Assembly (NCBI RefSeq): GCF_024586455.1
Contig: NC_065923.1
Coordinates: 44,028,264 to 44,092,263 of the forward strand
DNA from: Bactrocera neohumeralis
Taxonomy: Eukaryota; Arthropoda; Insecta; Diptera; Tephritidae
Direction: 5' to 3'
Length of the DNA: 64,000 bases
The position numbers and the translations under genes were made by a program. Shown here one piece after another: positions 1-10,897 of the stretch (its first letter is position 1; every line of letters begins with the position of its first letter). The notes beneath the pieces were generated by a model that was not told the origin of the DNA, did not search any database, and saw only the letters and a program-made list of their open reading frames with translations.

Positions 1-39
1 GAAAATTGAATATTGAAGAGAGAGCAAAAAATTTATTGC

Positions 40-426
40 CTTGTACTGCTGTAGAGGAGTCATTGGCAAAAGGTAGGCGTCTCTCTCCGAAAGTGAACCT
101 CTGGCTCTACGACACCAAAGTCAAGCTCATTATGTTCTATTGAGTCTTTCTGTGATAAACTTACAAAGAAACTCTAGAGCATGTGTGGTGCACTAAGGTT
201 TACTCAAACCATGGCACTTAACGCCATACTGCACATATTGCCCATGGACATCGCCGGAGGGTGTATAGTTGCGAAAGTTGCCATTAGACTCAGAGAGTTT
301 GGATCTGGGTTCCTAAAAGAACACTGGTCTGAACACTCGGAAACCCTCATTCACTTTGAGTTCATACCAGATCACCTGGATCATGGAGTCGCCAAACCTA
401 ACTCTTCCTTATTTTCTATGGCATCA
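40..426 (+). pseudogene. LINE ORF2 C-terminal remnant (R1/Jockey-like)
   Basis: Conceptual translation in more than one frame resembles the part of a non-LTR retrotransposon ORF2 that follows the reverse transcriptase. Near 90-110 it reads RRLSPKV, the usual context of the LINE thumb region. From about 205 it reads MALNAILHILPMDIAGG and then VAIRLREFGSG, typical of the R1/Jockey-like linker in insects, followed by IPDHLDHGVAKP near 363-395. Frames are broken and no catalytic FADD box is in the window, so this is a dead, 5'-truncated piece whose left part may lie outside the window. The clade is inferred from memory of related proteins and is uncertain. Confidence 0.6.
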
Positions 427-2046
427 TAAGATACTGCGTATTGTAGTCCACGTGCGATCTTTGATCAGCCATCTAATCCACCCCAACCAATCGCAAGCAC
501 AGACGGTCGGACGGTCGGACGGGCAAACGGAGAGTATATTTGCTTTCCCATTCAGTTGGGTAAACGACTCATTACATCATTTTCTTTAAACTGCTCACTT
601 TCTTTCCATCAAAGCTAAATTTTAAATTTTGTCACAAAGTATGACAAACGCATTATGTTAAAAACAAGACCAGCAAGATAAAACTGCAGTGATACCCCAT
701 CAACATCGGTGGTGCTGCTTTGTAGGCCGCCAAAGTTCTTAAGTTCTGCTCATTTAATTTTTTTAATGCAACTGCGCTGCGCATTTAAATTTCTTCAACA
801 TTTAAGACGACGTTAAAGCACGCTTTGCTGGCAGATATGTTTTCTACTTTGTATTTCTTCGGTAGGCGTACAACCTCTGCCATTGGTTTGCATTTTAATC
901 CAATCGCATTTACTAAGTAGCTTCCAGATTACGCTTAGGATCCGCGAGATTAATACGTGGTGAATACTGTTGACAACCACGGGTTCAAAAAGAGTTAACT
1001 TGCTTACATTCTATTTGCTACAAATATATATTTATACATACATATATAATATAAATATATTAAAATTTTCGGAAATAGTTGAAAAATACTGCTAAGCTTA
1101 ATAATAAAAGTATTATACTAATAACGATTTCACTGACTTGTAACTTTTCTACGGATCTCCGAAAAAAATTAAACTAAATTGTTCATGAGAAATTGAACTA
1201 GAAAGTTCTGCACCTGTCTGGTATAATTGATGTCATATAAACACCTACAAAATGTCTGTTACTTGCATCAACACGGACATTCAACATGCTACTTGGACTT
1301 GGCTCACATTACCCATAGATGATCTAATATTGATACCATAGGCTTAGTCAAATAAAACATCAATAAAAAATTATATCTAGAAGCTCTGTCAAACAAGTCG
1401 TCCTCAAACGCAAATTTGATCGATTATTACTCGTGGTAATTCTTGCTAGTCTCAAATATTTTCAGCTGGCATAATGTTTGGCTAATTATTTCAATTGAGT
1501 CAACTAACGTCCTCAAATTTAGATACTCGTAGATAGTCTCAAATATTTTCAGCTGGCATAATCTGAGTCAACTAACTTCATTAGATCTTGATCTATATTA
1601 TATACACTCGTATACTCGTATATATATAGTGAATATATATATAGTCAAAATAGAGAACTTTCCGATACTATTTATACAGAGTCAAAATAGTCAGGGTAAA
1701 GTCAAATTTTTCATGATAAATGATATTTGGTGAAAAAAATATTAAAATATGTACAATATCTAACGATAGTGTTATTACAGTAATAAATCGAAGACATTTT
1801 TCGTTTTTTTACCTTACCTCCAGTTTATACTCAAGTGTAGAAAAAATCAAATTAATAAACTTTTACTAACGTCTCTTGAGGTCATAAATCAATTACCCAT
1901 TATCCATTTCCCTTATGTAGAACTTAAAAGGAAAGTGTGGTTCAATAAAAAATATTTATCTCTTATTCAGAGGACGGAACGTAAGTATACTTGGACGACA
2001 TGTGTCATGGCGTATGAGTGAGTTTTAGATTATAGGCATTATTTGA
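427..2046. other. Intergenic, AT-rich; one short duplicated segment
   Basis: No gene is supported. At about 502-525 there is a short GGTCGGAC tandem tract. TA-rich stretches lie at 1019-1065 and 1598-1640. A 29-bp segment beginning TAGTCTCAAATATTTTCAG occurs at 1447-1475 and again at 1534-1562. In both places GAGTCAACTAAC follows, which points to a local duplication with later divergence. Confidence 0.6.
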
Positions 2047-2565
2047 TATACTCTCAACAGGGTATATTAAGTTTGTCACGAAGTTTGTAACACCCAGAAG
2101 AAAGTTTTTAAGATATCGTTTTGAAATTTTGCAAACGTCATTTTCTCTTCAAGAAACTACTCATTTGTGGGAACTGTCGATATCGGACCACTATAACATA
2201 TAGCTTCCACACAAACTGTCGAACGGAATCAAGTTTTTGTATGGAAAACTTTCACATTTGACAAAGGTTATTTTCTAAGATAAATAAGTAATATACGAAG
2301 AAATTGTTCAGATCGGATTACTTTAGCATATAGCTGTCATACAAACCGAACGGTCGGAATTAAGGTCTTGTATGGAAAGGTTTTGCATTTGACGTGGTAT
2401 CTTCACGAAATTTGGCATGGATTACTGCTTAAGGTAATAATATAATCTCCAAAAAAATGGTTCAGATCGGAATATTACAGCATATACTATTTTTTTTCCA
2501 TACAAACTGAACACATAGTTGTATTTAGAAATGCATGTGAAGGGTATTTTTATGTTTTTTTGCAT
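2047..2565 (+). repeat. Dispersed repeat family A, copy 1
   Basis: Starts in the motif TATACTCTCAACAGGGTAT and GTTTGTCACGAAGTTTG. It contains two and a half units of an internal repeat of about 150-160 bp (roughly 2166-2308, 2309-2461, 2462-2515). Each unit carries GATCGGA, ATAGCATATAGCT, CATACAAACTGAAC and TCTTCACGAAATTTGG-like words. It matches the copy at 13.76-14.57 kb but lacks about 135 bp between CACCCAGAAG and AGTTTTTAAGATATCG. It has no coding capacity. It is a non-autonomous repeat of unknown superfamily. Confidence 0.75.
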
Positions 2566-3540
2566 TAAAATAACTAATTTTTTTTTTACATTTTGCGATG
2601 CATTATAATTTTGTTAAAGCCATGAATTAATTTTTCAAGGTTTCGCTTAACACATTTATAAACGAAACGTGGCTTTTACCATTGTATTTTCACTACGAAA
2701 AAGAATGTATGCATCAGAGCCTTACATCGAAATATCAAAATCGTTGAAAAAATATCAGTAAAACTGAAACAGTCACTAATACTATAAGAAGGTTGCCGCG
2801 CCCCCCACACAATCATAAGATTATCCAGCATACACGCTTGAGACGGACACGACCAGTTGGAACTGGCTGAAGAAGGACCGATTAGTCACCGATGCAGACG
2901 ACACCACATCGCTGTCGAAGGGCGCTTGTCGCTGCATTCGCTATGCCAACTTTTAACCTAGTGCAATGTTTTCAGAAATGAAGGAGGAAGATAACGCCAC
3001 CATTGTCGTTCCAACCAGCACGGTAAGAAAGCAAAGCGATCCATTAGTCTTAACTGTGTTGCAAGTGTTTGTTTGATTTCTTTTTATATACTTTTCAACT
3101 TGTGCTTAGACTCTTTCCATTTTTAATGATTATGAATTTCAAACAAATGTTTTTTCTGTTGGCAACATGCTTTAACATTTTTCTATTTCTAAAGCGCTGC
3201 AATGGTTTCAAAAGTTCGCCATGTTACGAGGCTGAGCGGTTCTTTTTTTACATTTACAGACATTTGTAAGACTTTCCACCAGCGCAAGCAATTTCCCAGA
3301 GAGAACAAAAAAATTTACAAAACCTAAATTGACTTTCACTGTCTGTTCAGTAAAAGCTACAAATAATCAGAATTTTTTGTCCTATATGTTTGGTTTACAA
3401 GAAGAAGAAGAACTTAACACTACGAATTAGTGGACTTATGCAGAGTAAGCAAGGAATTAGAAAATCACTGTTTACGGGGTATATTGCTGCGAGAAAGTTT
3501 GTTGGCGATGTAAGCAGCCGGGACACCGAAGGCACCAATG
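2566..3540. other. Intergenic; slightly GC-richer block near 2.79-2.96 kb
   Basis: No gene is firmly supported. The block 2790-3025 is GC-richer than its surroundings and has a short open frame starting at 2967 that ends at a good splice-donor-like GTAAGA (about 3023). It could be an exon, or the 5' part of the LTR-element debris that begins near 3.54 kb. I cannot tell which. An (AGA)n run lies at about 3399-3412. Confidence 0.35.
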
Positions 3541-4110
3541 TCGCAACCAGCAGTGGACATATTTTGCTCTCGCTGTGGACGCGACGGAATCATGTCTCGA
3601 GACTGAATGTCCTACACATGCACAATGCGAGCCGATATCCAAACCCAGTACAAAAGTCGTCTACCCAGATGAAACAAGATGGCCGTTATTATTTGCCCAT
3701 TTGTCGCAGGCATGCAGATGGAAGCTCTTGAAAGTTTTGATTCGATATATCGGTAAAGAATCAACGTCATCTGGAACACCAAATTAAGGCCAGACGCCAG
3801 ACCCGTCGCATTCAGATAGCTAACCAGACGTATATACCTAGCACGAAAATGTATCCTGTTCAATAGAGAATGGCTAATAAGTCTACGCGACTATTTATCA
3901 AAAGCTCTACCGAGCTTTCGGAACATGTCATCTTAGGCATGGATTTCTTAAGGAAGCGAGACCTGATTATCACCATCGATGGCCAACCTCTCACCGCTAC
4001 ACGCTTAAGCACACCGGCACCCACCGATCATCTTGCTATGCTAACCGAGAGGCAATGATAAAATACCCACTTCCCCAGATAAACACGATCCTAGACCGTT
4101 TGCTCATTCT
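3541..4110 (+). pseudogene. Gypsy-like LTR retrotransposon remnant (zinc knuckle, protease end, RT start)
   Basis: Three collinear motifs of an LTR retrotransposon Gag-Pol are visible, each in a different frame. At about 3562-3604 a nucleocapsid zinc-knuckle-like FCSRCGRDG...SRD is followed by a stop and a displaced Cys. At 3927-3950 the retropepsin C-terminal motif VILGMDFL appears within a 62-residue frame starting at 3870. At 4061-4102 KYPLPQINTILDRL matches the entry to a Gypsy-class reverse transcriptase. The order Gag-protease-RT is correct, but hundreds of residues are missing between motifs. No LTR pair, primer-binding site, RNase H or integrase was found. This is a heavily deleted dead copy. 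Confidence 0.6.
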
Positions 4111-4680
4111 TTATAAACGAAATGAAACACGTTTTCAGCGGAATGCCACACGCATCGGACCGGACCAAGCGCCGTTTTCATCCCAGATTTCATACACAAC
4201 CACCACCGGAAGCAATTTCTTACAATAATGGCCGAGGTGCACCCGTTGCAAATAAGCGTAGACGTCACCGGATCAGCCGCCCGAACTCGCCTGAGTTATG
4301 TACATTAAACTTAGGAGCGCAGCGGCAGCAACAGCAACCGCGGCCGGACATAAAACCAGCCTTTTTTTAACTAGAAGCATTGCCGCGGCAAGCCGCTCAA
4401 CGCCCGTAAAATGCAACCACCAGACGAGCCCCAAACGGGAAAATTCTATATATGTCTTAATTTAGTCCGCGCGATCTTTATAAGTTTTAGGTACCGAGCA
4501 GGCCAAGCGAAGGCCCAGGTGCTCTCCGCCAAACAATTATGATTGCATCTTCGAACTCGACCTTTTTCGAGGCAAAGGAATGTATGCCACATTTCAGCGA
4601 TTTGTCTTAATTTTTACTAAAGTTACAGCTTGCATGAAAGGATTTCAACTTGTCTCCTTCCTCTTTCTAAATACCTCACT
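4111..4680. other. GC-richer tail of the LTR-element debris
   Basis: The GC content stays above local background to about 4560. An 82-residue frame at 4122-4370 is rich in Arg, Pro and Gln and matches no domain I recognise. It may be leftover retrotransposon sequence. No terminal repeat could be paired with anything upstream. Confidence 0.3.
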
Positions 4681-4682
4681 AG

Positions 4683-4742
4683 CGTTGTGTGCTGGATTTG
4701 GGACCCTCCTGGTAAAAAAACATCCCTAATGAAAGGGATGGT
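4683..4742 (+). repeat. LINE 5'-region scrap
   Basis: About 60 bp beginning GTTGTGTGCTGGATTTGGGA resembles the segments at 6733-6790 and 13349-13400, which lie just upstream of or at the start of the LINE endonuclease frame. The shared words are GTAAAAAAACA and AATGAAAG. It is isolated, with no adjacent coding remnant. Confidence 0.55.
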
Positions 4743-5427
4743 TATATTCTTTTAGGCTTGGTAATACACACAACCCTTAGGCGCAAAACTACTGCACTCT
4801 AGCCCTCCAGAAGGATCATCTTGCAAGAGCGATATAAAAAATGCGTGAAAACTATAAATAAATAGAACATAGTCAGCTGAAGATTACATTAAATGGGTAT
4901 CACTAGTTGTAAGCTATAAGACCTAAGAATCTTGTACTATAGGTTAAGAAATAAATTAAATAAAGGTGCGTTCACGGCACAGCCAGCCAGTCCTGGACGG
5001 ATATTTGATATCGAAACCGCTTTCTATATAGCGATAATGTTACGTATTTAGGGGGCATTTATAAATTTTTGACAAACAATGATTTACGCAACATATAACG
5101 ATGTTGAACGCCGAAAAATCATTATTCACCATACGATATATACCTCACTACGATGTTTTATGCCCACCATACGTCCATGAAATTATACGCACAGATTGAC
5201 GAAAGCTGCGCTGTGCTGCTATATGCTTCGAGTGCGACATTCCTTCTAGCACTCTGGCGAGGACGGTTCGACAACATCAGGCACAGGATCAGCGAGCGTC
5301 ACCGCCTTTGATCATATTTTCATAATGCCAGCCGCAAGAAGCATCAACGCCTGGTAATATAGATTCCGTTTATTTTCATCATCGTGCGAGGATCAGCAAG
5401 CGTCAACGCCTGACTCATCAGTCCCGT

Positions 5428-6425
5428 TCAAAAACCGGACAAAATTGAAACTTACAAACTTCATCGATGGTTCGTTTTCAAAATTGATTTTTATTGGGGG
5501 TGTGGATATAACCGTTCACAATAAAACCGTCTCTTCAATGAATGACCTTCAGGCCGCTATATTGCCACACAAGTAGTCAGAACCTATACTTTGTTCAGAA
5601 CGCACGTGCTTATTCGCGAAGCTCTCCATTGTTCTCGAAATTGCAAGTGATTTTTTTTATTGCGTGAACGGAATTCAGGAAAATATTTTTTATGGATTCA
5701 GGACAACGTGGTATGTATTTAATACTAACGATATAAAATTAATTTAGTTAATGCATTATTATGTTTTTTTCGGGAGAACAATGAATCATTAAAATAACAT
5801 TTTTTTTTTTAATTTTTAGAAATTAGTGTTTTTGATTGAGATATAAAATTGAAATTCACACAGAATCCTTTTCTGACAATAGTATTTCATTCTGTCAAAA
5901 ATGGGTTGAATCGGGTCAATACTTTCCTGAGCCCCCATATACCTAATATAAAGATTTTAGAACTTCTAGTCACTTTATGTTAGATATATCCGCCAATACT
6001 TGAGTCAAGCCTCAATGAAAATTGCAGAACATATTTTATTCATAACAGTGTGTCTTCGTGCCTAAAATAGATACAATTGTGGGAAAACTTGACCCCTCCA
6101 ACACAACCCCCCACCTATATAACTATTACCAAGATTTTCGGACATCCACTTGAACTTGCTCCACATGATTGCTGATTGTATGTAAGGTACCTAAATGAAA
6201 CCGACGGAACATTTTTTTTTAGTATGTGGGATGAGCAAAAATAGATAAAATCTGGTCGGCACTACCTCCCACTTAAATATATTCAATATAAAATATTCGG
6301 TTGCACACGAACTTTGTCCGTCCTTACTTGTTTTATTTTAATATATTGCATTATTGTATTTAACCATGCTTTTTTATTCATTTTCATTCATAAAATCACT
6401 TTAAATAATTTTGTCCGGTTTTTGA
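5428..6425. mobile_element. 1-kb element bounded by 19-bp perfect inverted repeats
   Basis: TCAAAAACCGGACAAAATT at 5428-5446 is matched exactly in reverse complement at 6407-6425. The interval is 998 bp, has no transposase-like frame and contains a family B fragment from about 5840 to 6340. No clear target duplication is visible (flanks GTCCCGT and GACCAAA). It could be a non-autonomous DNA transposon into which family B inserted, or a coincidental pair of related repeats. The exact 19-bp match makes coincidence less likely. Confidence 0.5.
5840..6338 (+). repeat. Dispersed repeat family B, copy 1 (right half)
   Basis: Non-coding repeat recognised by ordered words shared with many segments of this window: GTCAAAAATGGGTTGAATCG, ACCTAATATAAAGATTTT, AACAGTGTGTCTTCGTGCC and TAAAATAGATA. 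It ends with AATATAAAATATTCGGTTG, CACACGAAC and CCTTACTTGTTTT. The left half of the family is missing. The terminal hairpin is reduced here to a core TTCG/CGAA stem at about 6296-6311. Confidence 0.75.
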
Positions 6426-6531
6426 GACCAAATGCTCCTATGTGTGTCGTAACACTGAAACTTTAAATCGCAAAAAGTAATTTTTGGTCTGGCTGTATAT
6501 TTATTAAACCTATTTTGAAATCGGTCGGAGA

Positions 6532-7435
6532 ATGGAGTCATGTGTAGAAGTTGACGCAAATGAGGAAAGTTCTCTGATCGCCATTCACTTGGGAGTGACC
6601 AGAAACGATTCTTTTACATACGACTCAAGCAGCTCACGACTTCCGGTCTTTGACCAAGTATTCTCTGGGTAGCCTAAGAACATCCGTTTGAAGGCGAGCT
6701 AAAGTGAAAAGGCGAAATATCCCCTACATAGGGTTGTGCGCTGGGTTTGCGACCCGCCACGTAAAAAAACACCCCCAATGAAAGGAAACAACAAGCCTTG
6801 GATGAGAGACCCTGCTTTTGATGACGACCATGGCAAACGAAATAAGGAATACGATAATCCAACGCAGGATTGCTCTTGCCAACAGGTGCTACTTCGGACT
6901 AAGTAGGCAATTGAAAAGTAAAGTGTTCTTTCGACGAACAAGAACCAAACGCCATAAGTCACAAATAATTCCCGTCCTGCTATATGTTGCAGAGGCTTGG
7001 ACGATGACATTATCTGATGAGTCGACGTTGTGAGTTTTGGAGAGAAAAGTTCTGCGAAAGATTTATGGACCTTTGCGCATTGGCCACGGCGAATAACGCA
7101 TTCGATGGAACGATGAGCTGTACGTGATATACGACGACATTGACATAGTTCAGCGAATTAAAAGACAGCGGCTACGCTGGCTAGGTCATGTTGTCCGGAT
7201 GGACGAAAACACTCCAGCTCTGAAAGTATTCGACGCTGTACCCGCCGGGGGAAGCAGAGGAATAGGAAGACCTCCACTCCGTTGGAAGGACCAAGTGGAG
7301 GAGGACCTGGCTTCGCTTGGAATATCCAATTGGCGCCACGTAGCGAAAAGAAGAAACGACTGGCGCGCTGTTGTTAACTCGGCTATAATCGCGTAAGCGG
7401 TTTCTACGCCAATTAAGAAGAAGAAGAAGAAGATT
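6532..7435 (+). pseudogene. Internally deleted LINE with 5' leader, RT C-terminus and (AAG)n tail
   Basis: The left edge (TGGAGTCATGT...AGAAGTT) is shared with the LINE copy at 50.3 kb, so it is probably the true 5' end. At 6733-6840 lies the segment that precedes the endonuclease (also at 13.35 kb). It is then joined abruptly, near 6857, to the late reverse-transcriptase region: RIALANRCYFGLSRQLKSKV, IPVLLYVAEAWT, then after a frame break RIKRQRLRWLGHVVRMDE, GRPPLRWKDQVEEDL and NWRHVAKRRNDW, with a stop at about 7394. An AAG microsatellite at 7415-7432 is the 3' tail. The endonuclease body and the catalytic RT core are absent. I have not assigned the clade; copies of this type are often labelled craniofacial development protein 2-like in fly annotations because of their endonuclease domain. 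Confidence 0.75.
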
Positions 7436-8544
7436 TTGAAATGGAACACAAAAGCTTTTGTTTTTGTTTCAAAACTACACATACCGCTCATCTCAACCCA
7501 TAAATATTTGTCCTCAAAGGGATAACCAACACGTGTACCAGCTGTTATTAATATATCTCAACATATAAATTGAATGCTATATTAAAAAACTAAGTATTAT
7601 TACTATTTCTATCAAGTCTATAATGCCCTGCTAGCACAGTTAGTTTAATGTTTCGCTTAATACAATATAATGAGCCTGGAGTCACACGTTTATAAATCCA
7701 TTTAATTGTTTTTGAGAATTAAAGAAAAGACTCTAACCTCAACGATATGTTTCACATTAGAATGTTTTTAAGAAGTTTTCTTCTTCGAACTATATTCTCT
7801 ATATTAAGTGCCTCGTATAGTGAAAAGTTCAACTCAAATTAGCACAAATTATAAAAATAGAAGTTATATTTTGGTAACTTAAGGAGCTAGTTCACTGGTG
7901 AATATCAATAAAACTTGACTCAAAGTGAGTCCACCTCATATTTCACATACATACAAATCTATTTGCCACTACATGACAGAGCTAAGCAAAACGCAAATTG
8001 TGTATCCTGTGCTTAAATTGTAGAAATATTCCAATCAGTACTGCGTCGTGCATATCATTTATTTCGTACGAAATTGTAGAATGAAATTACACAGAAATTA
8101 GTGTTAGTCGCATACGCCGCGCTTTGCTTTAACTTTGATGCAACCACAGCAGCTGCACACCGCTGTCTTCTACAATTTTGGTGTAATTACAAAACCAGAC
8201 GCTTTCGAATGATTAATGCTAATTTCGCCGTATAACTAAGGCATGTTGCAGTTAAATTCTGAGTGTCTAATTAAGCAGATGCAATAAACCATTGTGCACT
8301 TAAAAGTTTTTATATCAAAGTTGCATAAATTGTAGAAAGATAATAAGAGCTCGAATAGTTGGTGGCAGCTCGTGAACATTTGAATGAAATTTGGCGACAA
8401 TATGTAGTAATCTCAAGGACGAACCGGATATTTAGGAAATGAGCTTCGATTTATTACTGACACATGAAATATATATACATAAAAGTCGGTCAGTTAAACG
8501 AAAATATGTTTTTCCAAAACAATTTTTTTTTTTTAATTTTTTGA
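7436..8544. other. Intergenic, no gene seen
   Basis: AT-rich sequence without a convincing frame, RNA gene or repeat that I can match elsewhere in the window. Confidence 0.5.
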
Positions 8545-9460
8545 GTGCCATGACCAAGCAACTTACTTAAGAAAAAAAACTGTAATTTGGCACAGGAGAT
8601 CACAGTAGCAAGGTGACCTTGTGAATAAACAATTTTGATGAAGTGGCCGTGGCCCCGCCCCAAATATGTTTAATGCGCATATCTCTTAAACCACTAAAGC
8701 TACAACAACCAAAAAGCACAAATAATGTATAACAAAAACTACTACCGATAGTGAGAAAATTATTGAAATCGGGTGAAAACCCCACTCACTTCCTATACTG
8801 TTCACTGTTCAAAACTGCTAAAAGCGTGATAAATCAATAACTAAATGCACCAGAAACGTTAAAATTTGCTGACAGGTTAGTATGACAAGGGTAAAAATTG
8901 GACGACGGGCGTGGCACCGCCCACTTTTTGGTGAAATCCCATATCTCGGGTCCCGACTAACCGATTTCGATAAAATTTGGAAAGTGGCATTCCTTTTATA
9001 TTCTTATATCACTCTGTGACATGGGTAAAATCGGACTGCAACCACGCCTACTTCCCATATAACAAAATTTTAAATTCACTATATTCTTTTACCCCCAGTA
9101 CACAAATCAAGAAGCAATTTATATAATGGGATTAAACTTTGCACGAATAATGCCTTTAGTATATGCCACCTTATGACAAAAAGTTGTACAAATCTAACAA
9201 AACTGTTCAAGACCCTAGGTACCGAATATTTGGACCCCAGAACCTTCAGTTGACTTTTGATCAAAAATTTCGTTCAATGTGTGATATATATAACTGGAAC
9301 TAAATGACAATTCTTATCTTATAATAGTATGTCTGCATGTCAAAAATAGGTTGAATCGGACCAATACTTCCCATAGCTCCCGCACATACTTAATATAAAG
9401 AGTTTCGATCTTCCGGGTGACTTTGTACTGCATATATCGCCCAATATGTGAGTTACTCAA
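8545..9460 (+). repeat. Dispersed repeat family B, copy 2
   Basis: One of the more complete interiors. In order it carries AGTGCCATGACCAAGC, GTGGCCCCGCCC, CTTAAACCACTAAAGCTACA, AGCGTGATAAATCAATAAC, GGCGTGGCACCGCCCAC, ACCACGCCTACTTCCCATAT, TGCCACCTTATGAC, ACCGAATATTTGGACC and GTCAAAAATAGGTTGAATCG. It stops near 9458 where mariner-derived sequence begins, so the terminal hairpin module is missing. It encodes nothing. Confidence 0.75.
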
Positions 9461-9715
9461 ATTACTTGTTACGAATAGCTTCGCGCCAACGACGCATAAC
9501 ACTCAAATAGTATTCCTTGCCCACAGTTTGGTCAGTCGGAAGGATTTTGGCCCGCGACACCTCTATAACCTTGATTTTTGACTTCCTTTGAAGTGTTTTT
9601 TCGGCTTCGGCTCACCCTCGCCACAATATTCGGCCGATTGATTGCCTGTTACCGGGTGGTAAGCATAGATTCAAGATACATCGCCAATTATTATGAGTTT
9701 CATGATATCCCATCA
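9461..9715 (-). pseudogene. Mariner transposase fragment (middle portion)
   Basis: On the minus strand the translation reads GEPKPKKHFKGSQKSR in one frame and LPTDQTVGKEYYLSVMRRWR then EAIRNK in another. These are the linker and the segment before the second catalytic Asp of mariner transposases. The same lineage (YLSVMRRLR type) is seen near 39.0-39.7 kb and, as other parts, at 18.9-19.3 kb. No terminal repeats were found. The fragment abuts family B at its left side. Confidence 0.65.
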
Positions 9716-9753
9716 TGCCAGCCTAGAAAAAAAATGCTTACTTACCCACAAAA

Positions 9754-9956
9754 TTAAATTGATACATGAAGATGACTCACTCCGGTGAAGTAATTTGCAA
9801 GACACATAATTTATCCTAAAAATGAGTTATTCCTTAGAAAAAAGTATAAGATTATTATAAAATTGATACATTAGATTATCTTTCAAGTAATTTGCAAGAC
9901 ACATAATTTATCCTAAAAATGAGTTATTCCTTAGAAAAAAGTATAAGATTATTATA
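9754..9956. repeat. Recent 97-bp tandem duplication
   Basis: A 72-bp block starting AAGTAATTTGCAAGACACAT is identical at 9788-9859 and 9885-9956. Each block is preceded by a shorter, diverged AAATTGATACAT segment, giving a period of 97 bp. Perfect identity over 72 bp indicates a young duplication, or an assembly duplication. Confidence 0.85.
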
Positions 9957-10295
9957 TCATCTTTAATAAGCATAGCGCTCCTAACGATTACTGCAATATA
10001 GCTTTTTCACTTTTATTTGGAATGTATGTTTGACGGTCTTCGAAAATAACAAATTTGTAGGCGAGCTAAATATATATTTCTATGAGCTTAGTATGAGTAT
10101 AATCATGGGACACTTCAAGGAAACGTCTTCTTGAAATTCGTTTCAACATGTCTTAATGGTTCATCATGTCCTAGTTTAACCGATATTCTGTACATTAGCT
10201 AGTTCATTCTATTGTTGATTCCCCAGAGCAATTCAAGCAAACTATGCTATTCCAGTGTAAGTAAAATCTATTAATTACTTCCTTCACTATAGAAT

Positions 10296-10512
10296 GCAAT
10301 TATAAAAGGGACTGTGGCAAAGCACCTGTTAAGTACCTCAAAGTTGGTGCTAATGACAATGAGCGAAGTACTAGCACAATTTTAACTGTTGCAGACAACA
10401 TAATGAGCACTTTTGGCATTGCTACCAACGCTGTCATTGCAACCAACACTGCCATTGCATCACAATTGATATTGTGGAAATTCGCATTGTGTGGAAAGAA
10501 GCACTTCACGTA
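10296..10512 (+). other. Open stretch of unknown nature
   Basis: A stop-free plus-strand frame runs from about 10296 to 10510 and reads with an alanine- and threonine-rich segment (FGIATNAVIATNTAIASQ). It has no early Met and no domain I recognise. An antisense frame of 69 codons overlaps it. It could be a lone exon or chance. I do not assign a function. Confidence 0.2.
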
Positions 10513-10897
10513 ATTAAATAATCACTTTGTTGTTGACAAAGTAATTTCAGATAACCGAAATGTTCTAAAAGTGAGGGTTAACAAATAATGAAGTGCTCCT
10601 GTAATTGTATAGTATAGGTCAAGTTCACTGTTCTCAACAACAGCTTTCAAAATGATCGCACACCTTCAGGCAAACGAAGAATAAACCGAAATAGAAATAA
10701 AAAGCCAAAAATATTGTAATTAGTGTAAAGAGCTCTGTCCATACATAAAAAATCAACTTTAGGATTTTAGTAGTCCAAGAGCGGTCGCTATAGAACCCAC
10801 CCAATTTAGGCTTATATTAGACCCTCATTTAGAGAAAGCTTGATTTGAATATTATGTAGGTATTAACTATCAAACTACTTCGCGAAAACTATATATA

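Noticed and set aside
181..589. Two overlapping frames as possible host genes
   Set aside because: The first matches LINE post-RT sequence; the second is the same DNA read in another frame.
2967..3030. Short exon with splice donor GTAAGA
   Set aside because: No matching acceptor or downstream exon was found, and the surroundings are retrotransposon debris; kept only as a remark.
6674..7010. Minus-strand frames of 62 and 103 codons
   Set aside because: They are antisense to the LINE leader and reverse-transcriptase remnant.
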